From NCBI GenBank assembly GCA_947574055.1, contig CANPIC010000017.1, forward strand, positions 1-52,812: DNA of 52,812 bases, in the 5' to 3' direction. The stretch is from an uncultured bacterium. GTDB taxonomy: Bacteria > Bacillota > Clostridia > Lachnospirales > Lachnospiraceae. Shown one piece after another: positions 1-8,619 of this stretch (position 1 is the stretch's first letter; the number at the start of each line of letters is the position of its first letter). Made by a program: the position numbers and the translations under genes. Below the pieces are notes generated by a model that saw only the letters and a list, made by a program, of their open reading frames with translations, searched no databases and was not told the DNA's origin.

Positions 1-287
1 GTTTAAGAATTTTTTCCAGTAATGTATTACTATTTATATGTGCGTATTATTGGTATAGAACCCACAAATATCGCAGTATTCGACACCCCCTTCGCGTCTT
101 TGTGGTTTCGCCATTTCCTGCGTCTTTAGAAGGCAGCGTCTTCACTCTGTCATTGTCTGTGATAGCTGCGGCGCAAATCATCTTTTGGTCCTGTATCTGC
201 TGCTTCGGAAAGCTGCCGGTGCCCGATGACAGTGCCGGCGAATGATGTCATTTTTTGTCTGCTTTCTTTTTTCGAAAAATCGCAATC
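1..287. other. Intergenic stretch upstream of typA
   Basis: No convincing coding frame or RNA family was recognised here. A weak inverted repeat (ATGACA at 226-231, TGTCAT at 246-251, followed by a run of T) could end a transcript entering from the left edge, but the stem is only 6 bp with a 14-nt loop. Confidence 0.4.
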
Positions 288-316
288 TTGCAACTTTTCT
301 TATGTAATGCTATAAT
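288..316 (+). promoter_or_regulatory. Sigma-A type promoter for typA
   Basis: TTGCAA at 288-293 and a perfect TATAAT at 311-316 are separated by 17 bp. Transcription would begin near 323, leaving a leader of about 98 nt before typA. Confidence 0.75.
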
Positions 317-420
317 TCTGTCGGCACACGCTGCCGGCAGACCACAAAGAGATATGCCGTGGTATTTGCGTCTATGTTTTCTGCAGACCTGTCGGCTGCC
401 CATAGTATCAGGAGGAGATT

Positions 421-2250
421 ATGAAACAGACAAGAAACGATGTAAGAAATGTGGCGATCATTGCTCATGTCGATCATGGCAAGACCACACTAGTAGATGA
501 ACTGCTCAAACAAAGCGGTGTGTTCCGTGAAAATCAGGAAGTGGCGGAGCGGATTATGGATTCCGGCGATATTGAGCGGGAACGTGGCATCACCATCCTT
601 TCCAAAAATACTGCTGTTATGTATAAAGGAACGAAGATTAATATCATAGACACCCCCGGCCATGCCGACTTTGGCGGAGAAGTGGAACGGGTCCTGAAAA
701 TGGTAAACGGTGTTATCCTGGTAGTCGATGCTTTTGAGGGTGTCATGCCCCAGACCAGATTCGTCCTGAAAAAAGCACTGGAACTGAATCATCCCGTCAT
801 CGTCTGCATCAACAAGATAGACCGCCCGGAAGCACGTCCGGAAGAAATCATTGACGAAGTGCTGGAATTGTTTATTGATCTGGATGCCAATGAAAAACAG
901 CTTGATTGTCCGTTTGTATTCGCATCCGCCAAGGAAGGCACGGCCACGCTGGATCTGGACAATGAAAATGCGAATATGAGCCCGCTTTTTGAAACAATCC
1001 TGAATTATATTCCCGCCCCTGTAGGCGATCCGGATGCCGGGACGCAGGTACTGATCAGTACCATTGATTATAATGAATATGTGGGACGTATCGGTGTCGG
1101 AAAAGTAGATAACGGCTCTATCTGTGTAGGGCAGGAAGTAGTCATCGTCAATCATCATGAACCGAAAAAGCAACAGAAAGTAAAAGTCAGCAAACTGTAT
1201 GAATTTGATGGTCTGAACAAAACAGAAGTAAAAGAAGCAAAATTCGGCTCCATAACGGCGATTTCCGGCATTGCAGATATTCACATCGGAGATACCCTCT
1301 GCTCCCCCGCTAACCCGAAACCCATCCCATTCCAGAAAATATCTGAGCCTACCATCGCCATGCAGTTTATTGTCAATGATTCTCCTCTGGCCGGCCAGGA
1401 AGGTAAATATGTGACAAGCCGTCATTTGCGTGACCGGCTCTTCCGAGAACTGAACACGGATGTTTCTCTGCGGGTTGAAGAAACGGATACCACTGAAAGT
1501 TTTAAAGTATCCGGCCGCGGGGAACTGCATCTGTCCGTTCTGATCGAAAATATGCGCCGCGAAGGCTATGAATTTGCGGTCAGCAAAGCGCAGGTGTTAT
1601 ATCACACCGATGAAGACGGTAAAAAGCTGGAACCGATGGAACTGGTCTATGTGGATGTACCGGAAGAGTTCTCCGGTACCGTGATCGAAAAGCTGAGTAT
1701 CCGCAAAGGGGAACTGATGAATATGAAACCCATCAATGGCGGTTATACCCGGCTGGAGTTTTCTATTCCCGCTCGGGGGCTGATCGGGTATCGCGGTGAA
1801 TTTCTCACGGATACCAAAGGAAATGGGATCATGAACTCCGTTTTTGACGGCTATGGCCCTTATAAGGGAGACATTCAGTACAGGAAACAGGGATCGCTGA
1901 TCGCTTTCGAAGCCGGAGAGGCCATCACCTATGGCCTATACAATGCCCAGGAACGCGGTGTACTCTTTATCGGCCCCGGTGAGAAAGTATATGCCGGCAT
2001 GGTCATCGGTCAGAATGGGCGCGGTGAGGATATTGAATTAAATGTATGCAAAACCAAGCATCTGACCAATACCCGCTCTTCCAGTGCAGACGAAGCACTT
2101 CGTCTGACCCCGCCCCGGGTCCTGAGTCTGGAGCAGGCACTGGAATTTATCGACACCGATGAACTGCTGGAAATCACCCCCGAAAGCCTGCGCATCCGCA
2201 AAAAAATCCTTGATCCCACCATGCGGAAACGCTCTGCACAGAAAAAATAA
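421..2250 (+). CDS. typA: Ribosome-associated GTPase TypA/BipA
   Basis: A 609-residue translational GTPase, the normal length for TypA/BipA, which binds the 70S ribosome and supports 50S assembly and growth under stress or cold. The G1 motif [10 protein letters not shown] lies at residues 15-24, the G3 motif DTPGHADF near 77-84 and the G4 motif NKID near 130. Elongation-factor-like domains II, III and V follow, then the TypA-specific C-terminal domain with its Lys/Arg-rich end. A strong AGGAGG lies 5 nt before the ATG. The aldo/keto reductase follows 61 bp downstream on the same strand and may be co-transcribed. The 346-residue frame antisense to this gene is a shadow. Confidence 0.97.
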   Translation: MKQTRNDVRNVAIIAHVDHGKTTLVDELLKQSGVFRENQEVAERIMDSGDIERERGITILSKNTAVMYKGTKINIIDTPGHADFGGEVERVLKMVNGVILVVDAFEGVMPQTRFVLKKALELNHPVIVCINKIDRPEARPEEIIDEVLELFIDLDANEKQLDCPFVFASAKEGTATLDLDNENANMSPLFETILNYIPAPVGDPDAGTQVLISTIDYNEYVGRIGVGKVDNGSICVGQEVVIVNHHEPKKQQKVKVSKLYEFDGLNKTEVKEAKFGSITAISGIADIHIGDTLCSPANPKPIPFQKISEPTIAMQFIVNDSPLAGQEGKYVTSRHLRDRLFRELNTDVSLRVEETDTTESFKVSGRGELHLSVLIENMRREGYEFAVSKAQVLYHTDEDGKKLEPMELVYVDVPEEFSGTVIEKLSIRKGELMNMKPINGGYTRLEFSIPARGLIGYRGEFLTDTKGNGIMNSVFDGYGPYKGDIQYRKQGSLIAFEAGEAITYGLYNAQERGVLFIGPGEKVYAGMVIGQNGRGEDIELNVCKTKHLTNTRSSSADEALRLTPPRVLSLEQALEFIDTDELLEITPESLRIRKKILDPTMRKRSAQKK

Positions 2251-2311
2251 TGGAACCATTTTGCCCGTTGGGCCTGGCGCCCGCGGGACTTCACACAAGG
2301 AGGCTGCCCTG

Positions 2312-3304
2312 ATGTCCTATTTTGCAGACAATAACCGTTATGAAACCATGAAATACAACCGGTGTGGAAACAGTGGCCTGAAACTGCCCATAATTTCCCT
2401 CGGTTTCTGGCATAACTTCGGTATGCACAATGATTATGAAACCATGAAACAGCTCTGCTTTACCGCATTTGACAATGGCATCACCCATTTTGATCTCGCC
2501 AATAACTATGGTCCGGAATACGGACGGGCCGAACGGAATTTCGGTCAAATCTACCGCGAAGAACTCCGCCCCTATCGCGATGAACTGATCATCAGTACAA
2601 AGGCCGGCTTTGATATGTGGAAGGGCCCTTACGGCGACGGTGGCAGCCGAAAATACCTGCTGGCCAGTCTGGATCAGAGCCTGATGCGAATGGGGCTTGA
2701 CTATGTGGATATCTTCTACCACCATCGAATGGATCCACAGACCCCACTGGAAGAAACCATGGGCGCACTTGATCAGGCTGTCAGAAGCGGCAAAGCCCTC
2801 TATGCCGGTATTTCCAATTATGATGGCCCTACAATGGAAAAGGCGGCCGCCATATTACAGGAGCTCCATTGTCCTTTCATTCTCAATCAGAACCGCTATT
2901 CTATACTGGACCGCACCATCGAGACCAATGGTCTGAAACAGACAGCTTATAAAGCCGGAAAAGGAATCATTGCCTTCAGCCCTCTGGCACAGGGCCTTCT
3001 TTCAGACAAGTATCTGGAAGGTATTCCCAAAGACAGCCGCATCGCCAGAGACGGACGCTATCTGCACACAGATGCCCTCTCCGAACAGACTTTGGCAAAA
3101 ATCAGAGATTTGAACGCCCTGGCTTCCCGGCGTGGCCAGACCCTGGCACAAATGGCGCTGAGCTGGGTATTAAAAGATGAGCAGATCACAAGTGTCCTGA
3201 TCGGCGCATCCCGGCCACAACAGATACTGGAAAACCTGCGCATCCAAGGTCACTGCTGCTTTACGGAAGAAGAACGGAAAGAAATCGACCGGATTACCAC
3301 ATAA
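2312..3304 (+). CDS. Aldo/keto reductase, YghZ/MgrA-like
   Basis: A 330-residue NADPH-dependent oxidoreductase of the aldo/keto reductase superfamily with a TIM-barrel fold. The catalytic tetrad is visible: Asp and Tyr in FDLANNYGPEYG, Lys in STKAGFDMW and His in DIFYHHRMD. The sequence most resembles the YghZ/MgrA group (L-glyceraldehyde-3-phosphate or methylglyoxal reductase, AKR14-like), but the substrate cannot be read from sequence. The start MSYFADNN at 2312 is preferred over the longer frame from 2159, which would overlap typA; AAGGAGG lies about 7 nt upstream of it. No clear terminator follows. Confidence 0.92.
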   Translation: MSYFADNNRYETMKYNRCGNSGLKLPIISLGFWHNFGMHNDYETMKQLCFTAFDNGITHFDLANNYGPEYGRAERNFGQIYREELRPYRDELIISTKAGFDMWKGPYGDGGSRKYLLASLDQSLMRMGLDYVDIFYHHRMDPQTPLEETMGALDQAVRSGKALYAGISNYDGPTMEKAAAILQELHCPFILNQNRYSILDRTIETNGLKQTAYKAGKGIIAFSPLAQGLLSDKYLEGIPKDSRIARDGRYLHTDALSEQTLAKIRDLNALASRRGQTLAQMALSWVLKDEQITSVLIGASRPQQILENLRIQGHCCFTEEERKEIDRITT

Positions 3305-3491
3305 CAGCCTCCTTTCTCTCATCTCTGCAGCCGGCAGCCAGAGTAAAAATACAGACACAAAATTTCTTTCAATGGCCTGCCGTCTGCAGAAATAATAACT
3401 GCATGAACCTGATCTATGATATGCACAATAATAAATGGAAAATGAATGACAAGATATATAAGATATGACTTTTATAATTGCTTTGATCGCT

Positions 3492-4769
3492 TTATGACCC
3501 TGCCCTTTTTAATTTTTCCAGAGCAGTTTCCACTACGCCAACCCTGATCGCCAGTATCTCTACTTCCTGACTGGGCTTCATGGCACTTTGCAGATTACGT
3601 GACAGATCGAGATGGCCCTCTGCCACACGTTTGATATTGACCCGAATCTCGTTCTCAAGAACCAGACAAATCCCCGTTACTTCCCCTTCCAGTTTCTGAA
3701 AAGCTACCTTCAAAATGCAAAAATCCAATTTTATATTTTCTACGTCTATCTTCAGTTCCTCTACTTCTGACCGCAGTTCCCAAATATCTTCTTTCACGGT
3801 TTCCATATCCGCTTTCAGTTCTTCTATCTCTTCTTTCAGGATTTCTATCTCTGCCTTTAACTCCTGCACGCCCGCTTTCAGACCTTCTATATCCCTTTTT
3901 ATCTCTTGTATGTCAACGTTTAATTCCTGTATATCGGTTTGTAATTCCCGTACGTCCTTTTTCAGTTCCTGCACATCTGTTTTCAGTTCCTGCACGTCCG
4001 TTTTCAGTTCCTCTACGTCGCTCTTCAGTTCCTCTACGTCCGTTTTCAGTTCTTCTACGTCGGTCTTTAGCTCCTGCACGTCGCTCTTCAGTTCCTCTAC
4101 GTCCGTTTTCAGTCCCTCTACGTCGGTCTTCAGTTCCTCTACGTCGGTCTTCAATTCCTGCACGTCGCTCTTCAATTTCTCTACGTCGCTCTTCAGTTCC
4201 TGCACGTCGCTCTTCAATTCCTCTACGTCGCTCTTCAGTTCCTGCACGTCGCTCTTCAGCTCCTCTACGTCGGTTTTCAATTCCTGCACGTCGCTCTTCA
4301 GCTCCTGTACATTGCTCTTCAGTTCCTCTACGTCCGTTTTCAATTCCTCTACGTCGCTCTTCAGTTCCTGCACATCGGTCTTCAGTTCCTGTACATCGCT
4401 CTTCAGTTCCTGCACGTCGACTTTCAGTTCTTGTACATCGCTCTTCAGTTCCTCTACGTCCGTTATCAGTTCCTCTACGTCGGTCTTCAATTCCTGCACG
4501 TCGACTTTCAGTTCCTGTACGTCGCTCTTCAATATTTCCACATCTGTCCGCAGGTCCCCGATTTCTGTCTTTACCATTTCCATATCGGTTTTCAGTTCCT
4601 GCACGTCGACTTTCAGTTCCTGTACATCGCTCTTCAATATTTCCACATCTGTCCGAAGGTCCCGAATTTCTGTCTTTACCATTTCCATATCGGTTTTCAG
4701 TTCCTGCACGTCCGTTTTCAGGCTTAGTACTTCTGACAAAATAAGATCGAGTTTTTCACTGTCTGTCAT
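3492..4769 (-). CDS. Giant heptad-repeat coiled-coil protein
   Basis: A 425-residue soluble protein made mostly of heptads of the form V(Q/E)ELK(S/T)D, from about residue 15 to 340, predicted to form one long continuous coiled coil. The ends are non-repetitive: an N-terminal MTDSEKLDLILSEV and a C-terminal region with the segment AEGHLDLSRNLQ. From memory these ends match a family of short (about 100-150 residue) Lachnospiraceae hypothetical proteins, so the centre looks like an expansion. No signal peptide or membrane segment is seen. The start at 4769 is chosen because AAGGAGG lies 9 nt before it; an ATG ten codons earlier has no such site. The function is unknown. Confidence 0.8.
   Translation of the reverse strand: MTDSEKLDLILSEVLSLKTDVQELKTDMEMVKTEIRDLRTDVEILKSDVQELKVDVQELKTDMEMVKTEIGDLRTDVEILKSDVQELKVDVQELKTDVEELITDVEELKSDVQELKVDVQELKSDVQELKTDVQELKSDVEELKTDVEELKSNVQELKSDVQELKTDVEELKSDVQELKSDVEELKSDVQELKSDVEKLKSDVQELKTDVEELKTDVEGLKTDVEELKSDVQELKTDVEELKTDVEELKSDVEELKTDVQELKTDVQELKKDVRELQTDIQELNVDIQEIKRDIEGLKAGVQELKAEIEILKEEIEELKADMETVKEDIWELRSEVEELKIDVENIKLDFCILKVAFQKLEGEVTGICLVLENEIRVNIKRVAEGHLDLSRNLQSAMKPSQEVEILAIRVGVVETALEKLKRAGS
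3960..4745 (-). repeat. 21-bp tandem repeat array encoding heptads
   Basis: The centre of the coiled-coil gene is a near-perfect 21-bp repeat array. A higher-order period is also present: the block beginning TTCAATATTTCCACATCTGT at 4528 recurs at 4633, a spacing of 105 bp or five heptads. Because the unit is a multiple of three, gain or loss of units keeps the frame and changes only rod length. Confidence 0.9.
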
Positions 4770-4854
4770 AACTAAATTCCTCCTTTTTAAGATTTGCAAT
4801 TAAGATAGGGCCGGGATTTTGCCGGCTATATCAGGATAGCATAAGAGAATCCTT

Positions 4855-5526
4855 TTACTTTTTTCCTCTGGTTCCATAACGAAGGGGTTCTGAGATATGT
4901 ATATTGAAAAAAGAAATCGCCGGTCCCATCCCAAACGCGGAGACCAATGTTCCCACACCTAATACAGCGCCCATGGCAAAACCGGTAAGGGCCGCAATCA
5001 GATCGCAGGTCACTCTGACAGCAAAAAATTTCCATTTTCTGCGCTGGGAGATGCATAAGGCTACGGAATCATATGTGGATACACCCAGATCCCCCACAAA
5101 ATAAAGCGAAGAGGCCACACACAACAATAGAACACCCGCAAACAGTAAAACTCCTCTTGTCAGCATGGAAGAGGTAAACACAGGTCTGTCCCAAATCCAG
5201 GTAGAAAAGTCAACCATATAACCCAAAAGAAAAATATTAATGAACGTCCCCAGACCAATCTTACTTTTGTCCACAAAGTATACACCTATCAGCATCGCCA
5301 GGTTCAGCAGCATATAAAAGGTGCCAAATGTAAGTGATGTATATAGCCAGATACCATGGGCAAAAACCTGAAAAGGATCCATGCCAAAAGCAGAAGCATT
5401 GAACATGCCTACCGCAAAGCCACTCAAAAGCACACCTGCCGCCGTCATGATAATACGTCTTTTCATCTCCTTGTCCATACCGGCGTTCTGCCGGTTTATT
5501 TCTGTCTTTGATTTGTTCTCTTCCAT
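4855..5526 (-). CDS. YczE/YitT-like integral membrane protein
   Basis: A 223-residue membrane protein with about five hydrophobic segments after a charged N-terminus (MEENKSKTEINRQN). The pattern RRIIMTAAGVLLSGFAVGMF and the later GVSTYDSVALCIS fit the YczE/YyaS/YitT group of bacterial membrane proteins, whose transport or structural role is unsettled. It lies 48 bp downstream of the end of hemL, so it is probably read through from hemL on the same strand. No substrate can be assigned. Confidence 0.75.
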   Translation of the reverse strand: MEENKSKTEINRQNAGMDKEMKRRIIMTAAGVLLSGFAVGMFNASAFGMDPFQVFAHGIWLYTSLTFGTFYMLLNLAMLIGVYFVDKSKIGLGTFINIFLLGYMVDFSTWIWDRPVFTSSMLTRGVLLFAGVLLLCVASSLYFVGDLGVSTYDSVALCISQRRKWKFFAVRVTCDLIAALTGFAMGAVLGVGTLVSAFGMGPAISFFNIHISEPLRYGTRGKK

Positions 5527-5574
5527 TTTGTTCTCTCCGCCTTTTCTGTCTGTTTTGTTCCTGTATTCAAAGGG

Positions 5575-6861
5575 TTATTGCCATCGGTCTATTTTATCCA
5601 TGTCCAGTTCACGGATGCATGTCACAGTCCGTTCGATATCATCCGTGGTATGTGCCGCTGAAACAAACATCGCCTCAAACTGGGAAGGCGCCACATAGAT
5701 CCCATTCTCCAGCATATAATCAAAATATGCGGCAAACGCATCCACATTTGAGAGAATCGCACTGTTATAATCCTGCACCGGTCTGTCCGTAAAAAATACA
5801 CTGAGGAGGGAACCAACCCTGTTTACCCACAAACCCGAATGACTGCGATAAGCATCTGCCAGCCGCTCCGCCTTTTCTGCAATCTGTCCGTATATCTCCG
5901 GCTGATTCATTAAGACAGACAGGGTGGCTATCCCGGCGGTTGTGGCTATCGGATTCCCGGATAAAGTACCTGCCTGATACACATTGCCCAGAGGGGAGAT
6001 ACAGTCCATTATCTCTCTCCTGCCACCATATGCGGCAAGGGGCATACCCCCGCCGGCAATCTTACCCAGGGTGGTCATATCCGGCCTGACATGATAGTAT
6101 TCCTGTGCCCCGCCAAGCCCAAGACGGAAACCTGTGATTACTTCGTCAAAAATCAACACTGTACCATAGCGTGCCGTAATCTCTCTCAGAAATGCAAGAA
6201 ACCCGTCTTCCGGCAGTACCACACCCATATTTGCCGCCACCGGTTCCACAATCAGGCAGGCAATATCCGATCCGTATTCTCTGAAAATCTCTGCCACTTT
6301 CTCAGTATCATTATAGGGCGCCACCAATGTATGTGCCGTATAAGAAGCAGGTACCCCATCACTGTCAGGCACCCCTCCTGTCAGTAATCCGCTGCCGGCC
6401 TTTACAAGCAAACCATCACTGTGTCCATGATAACACCCTCTGAATTTCACAATCTTGTCCCGGCCCGTATACCCTCTGGCCGCCCGTACTGCACTCATTA
6501 CCGCTTCCGTGCCGGAATTAACCAGCCTGATCTTTTCCATGGACGGCATGCACCCACAAATCATTTCCGCCAGTTCTACTTCTTTTCTCGTCGGTGTCCC
6601 AAAACTCAACCCATCCGAAACGGCTTTTCGCACCTTATCGACTACTTCGGGACAGGCATGTCCCAATATCCCCGGCCCCCAGGAGCAGACATAGTCAATC
6701 CACTCATTGCCATCCTCATCCACGAGTCTGTCGCCTTTTGCACTCCTGACAAAAAAAGGAATCCTCCCAACACTCCGAAATGCTCGCACGGGGCTGTTGA
6801 CCCCGCCCGGCATCCATTTGCATGCCTTTTCATATAAATGCTCTGATATCTCCGTTTTCAT
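5575..6861 (-). CDS. hemL: Glutamate-1-semialdehyde 2,1-aminomutase
   Basis: A 428-residue PLP enzyme converting glutamate-1-semialdehyde to 5-aminolevulinate in the C5 tetrapyrrole pathway. The Schiff-base lysine is K267 in TLGKIAGGG, preceded by the PLP-binding Asp in LIFDEVITGFR; RLVNSGTEA near residue 112 binds phosphate. Length and motifs are standard for HemL. The start at 6861 (MKTEISEHLYEKA) has AAGGAG 8 nt upstream; the frame stays open 58 codons further but that stretch does not resemble the family. No other heme or cobalamin gene is in the window, so the branch it feeds is not visible. An 18-bp palindrome lies 54 bp upstream. Confidence 0.95.
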   Translation of the reverse strand: MKTEISEHLYEKACKWMPGGVNSPVRAFRSVGRIPFFVRSAKGDRLVDEDGNEWIDYVCSWGPGILGHACPEVVDKVRKAVSDGLSFGTPTRKEVELAEMICGCMPSMEKIRLVNSGTEAVMSAVRAARGYTGRDKIVKFRGCYHGHSDGLLVKAGSGLLTGGVPDSDGVPASYTAHTLVAPYNDTEKVAEIFREYGSDIACLIVEPVAANMGVVLPEDGFLAFLREITARYGTVLIFDEVITGFRLGLGGAQEYYHVRPDMTTLGKIAGGGMPLAAYGGRREIMDCISPLGNVYQAGTLSGNPIATTAGIATLSVLMNQPEIYGQIAEKAERLADAYRSHSGLWVNRVGSLLSVFFTDRPVQDYNSAILSNVDAFAAYFDYMLENGIYVAPSQFEAMFVSAAHTTDDIERTVTCIRELDMDKIDRWQ

Positions 6862-6914
6862 GATACGTTCTCCTTTCCTTCCCCTGTTGATAAAGCCATC
6901 CATCGCAAACAGCC

Positions 6915-6932
6915 ATGTTACTTCAGTAACAT
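6915..6932. promoter_or_regulatory. Candidate operator upstream of hemL
   Basis: A perfect inverted repeat, ATGTTACT-TC-AGTAACAT, has 8-bp arms and a 2-bp centre and sits 54-71 bp before the hemL start. It has no T-run, so it looks like a dimeric repressor site rather than a terminator. It does not match the Fur, PerR or Rex consensus I know. Confidence 0.45.
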
Positions 6933-7264
6933 CTGTGGGACAGCCTCTACAGTACTGACATAAAATTCCTTTCTGCCTAAAACAGTTCAAAATCCAGTAT
7001 GTCCTGTATTCATTCTCATCTATTTTACTTATCAATCAGGGATTGGTTATCTGACAGACCTTACAGATTAGGGAAATGTGACACAATATACAGATACTTC
7101 CGTATCATACTGTGATAGAATGGGCAACTGAATTTATAAACGTGAATATGTAACGTAAAGAGATTATAACAGAATAATCAGGAGATGAAAAGTACCCTGT
7201 GCAAAAAATTTATCTCTTCCCGCCGGAAATTTACCAGGTTTACAAATGCAGGCATTTTAGGCAA
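6933..7264. other. Intergenic region between hemL and paired hairpins
   Basis: No gene is supported. A 54-codon frame from an ATG at 7185 runs through both hairpins below, but its AGGAG abuts the ATG with no spacing, so it is not called. Confidence 0.4.
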
Positions 7265-7292
7265 AAACTCCCGGCTTTTATACCGGGAGTTT
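7265..7292 (+). other. Strong hairpin
   Basis: AAACTCCCGG (7265-7274) and CCGGGAGTTT (7283-7292) form a perfect 10-bp stem with an 8-nt loop. The T-tract is only three bases, so it may be an RNA structure rather than a terminator. It is followed 10 bp later by a true terminator. Confidence 0.6.
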
Positions 7293-7301
7293 CAGACTGT
7301 C

Positions 7302-7344
7302 AAAGAACCCCTGTTATGCAACAGCATAACAGAGGTTCTTTTTT
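7302..7344 (+). terminator. Intrinsic terminator, plus strand
   Basis: AAAGAACC and TGTTATGC pair with GCATAACA and GGTTCTTT around an AACA loop, followed by a T6 run. No plus-strand gene was found upstream that it would serve, which hints at a short untranslated transcript. Confidence 0.65.
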
Positions 7345-7460
7345 AAAGCAGCGATACGCATTGTGACAAAAAACTGACGGTGAGTGGCTTTCCACTTCCA
7401 CATTGCCAGTTTCTTCAGAATCTCTTTAACGGATGACGAACTTAAAATACTGAAATCCTT

Positions 7461-7908
7461 ATGCGTAAAAAGAAGACAACAAAAACAGTCCGCAACAGAT
7501 GCCAGATTATCATTAATCTGGATGAGACGCATGGCAAAATTCTTACCCATGCTGTTTATGAACTTCCATATAATCCGGCACGTCCTGTTGTCTGCATGGA
7601 TGAAAAGCCATACCAGCTGTCAGGAGATGTGAGGGAACCGTTACCCATGCGTCCCGGTGATGGCCAGAAAACCGATTCAGAATATAAAAGAAAAGGCACC
7701 TGCCGTATATTCTCTTTCGTGGAACCGCTTGGAGGAAAGCATCATGTAAGCGTCCATGAACAGCACTGCCATTGACTGGGCGCAGGAAATCCGTTATACG
7801 CCTACGCATGGGAGTTGGCTTAATATGGCTGAAATTGAACTTAATGTAATGACACGCCAATGTCTGTCACCCCATAACAGTAGTGGCAGATGTACTAAAT
7901 ATCAATGA
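7461..7908 (+). pseudogene. Decayed IS630-family transposase
   Basis: The frame from 7461 gives [20 protein letters not shown] and then a segment ending [10 protein letters not shown], typical of the first catalytic Asp region of IS630-family DDE transposases. It stops at about 7773. A shifted frame continues with [10 protein letters not shown] and jumps directly to TPTHGSWLNMAEIELNV, the region of the last acidic residue, ending at 7908. The central part with the second catalytic Asp is missing and the N-terminal DNA-binding half is not recognisable. This is a non-functional remnant with a deletion and at least one frameshift. No terminal inverted repeats were identified. Confidence 0.8.
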
Positions 7909-7945
7909 TACATTATACCAGTCTGTTCTTATACATCCAAACAAA

Positions 7946-8440
7946 TCATTTTTCAAATAGTTCTAACCAAAAATTTTTCACTGTGGCCATAGCCATATCA
8001 TCTCCTGAATAAAGTTCCTTTGCCCATTTATAAGGAGTGAATTCATTAAAGAAGTCTTTTACCTTTTGCTGTTGCTCTTCATTTACCTCTACTTCCCACG
8101 CTTTTTTACCATCTGTTCCTGCATGAAGGCAAGTGATCTTGTTGTCCGTAAAATATGTTAGGTATATTTCTCCGTCTTCCGGATTCTTTGCGGATACAAT
8201 CTGATTTACAACCGGTATCTGATTTAATTTAAATTTGCCACTGTAAAATATATCTGTAAATGACAATCCCATATATGCACTTGGTACTTCCTCCTGTTCC
8301 TTTTGAAGCGCTTTTGGGGGTTCTTTTTCAGGTTCTTCTTGTATCCCAATAGAAAAAGGCTCTTCTATCTTTGTACTGGAAGTTGTATTCTTGTAATATT
8401 CCACACTATTGCTATTGCTGTTTACACTCGTTACTGACAT
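7946..8440 (-). CDS. Hypothetical protein, 164 aa
   Basis: A 164-residue soluble protein not assigned to a family. It starts with a Ser/Asn-rich segment (MSVTSVNSNSNSVEYY) and a Glu/Pro-rich linker. A compact C-terminal half follows, with GEIYLTYFTDNKITCLH and KAWEVEVNEEQQQKVKDFF and an aromatic-rich end. No signal peptide or membrane helix is seen. A GGAGG site lies 7 nt before the ATG. It is separated from the LRR gene upstream by a terminator, so it probably has its own promoter. The style resembles small Lachnospiraceae hypotheticals, but the function is unknown. Confidence 0.7.
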   Translation of the reverse strand: MSVTSVNSNSNSVEYYKNTTSSTKIEEPFSIGIQEEPEKEPPKALQKEQEEVPSAYMGLSFTDIFYSGKFKLNQIPVVNQIVSAKNPEDGEIYLTYFTDNKITCLHAGTDGKKAWEVEVNEEQQQKVKDFFNEFTPYKWAKELYSGDDMAMATVKNFWLELFEK

Positions 8441-8455
8441 ATTTCATCCTCCTAT

Positions 8456-8506
8456 ACAAAAAGCCATGGACAGCTTTACAAATATATCACATACCATCCA
8501 TGGCTT
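8456..8506 (-). terminator. Terminator of the srtB-LRR operon
   Basis: AAGCCATGGA (8461-8470) is perfectly complementary to TCCATGGCTT (8497-8506). On the minus strand the stem is followed by T5. It sits between the LRR gene and the next minus-strand gene. Confidence 0.75.
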
Positions 8507-8619
8507 ACAAAATATTTAATTCACTTCGTTACCAGGATATGGCTGCAAAATGCATAAATACCTAGCCGTTATTTTATCTTACCTTATCCTGTTTCCAGCC
8601 TCAAAAATCAAAATATATT

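Noticed and set aside
490-1530. A 346-codon frame antisense to typA
   Set aside because: Wholly inside a clearly conserved gene, with no ribosome site or recognisable domain.
3960-4745. CRISPR or minisatellite of non-coding type
   Set aside because: The 21-bp units are an open coding frame of heptads with conserved residues.
3715-4803. A 362-codon frame antisense to the coiled-coil gene
   Set aside because: It is a Ser/Thr/Phe/Cys repeat produced by the 21-bp periodicity; the minus frame has the ribosome site and a sensible coiled coil.
7185-7346. A 53-residue ORF from the ATG at 7185
   Set aside because: It runs through two hairpins, has no spaced ribosome site and resembles no family.
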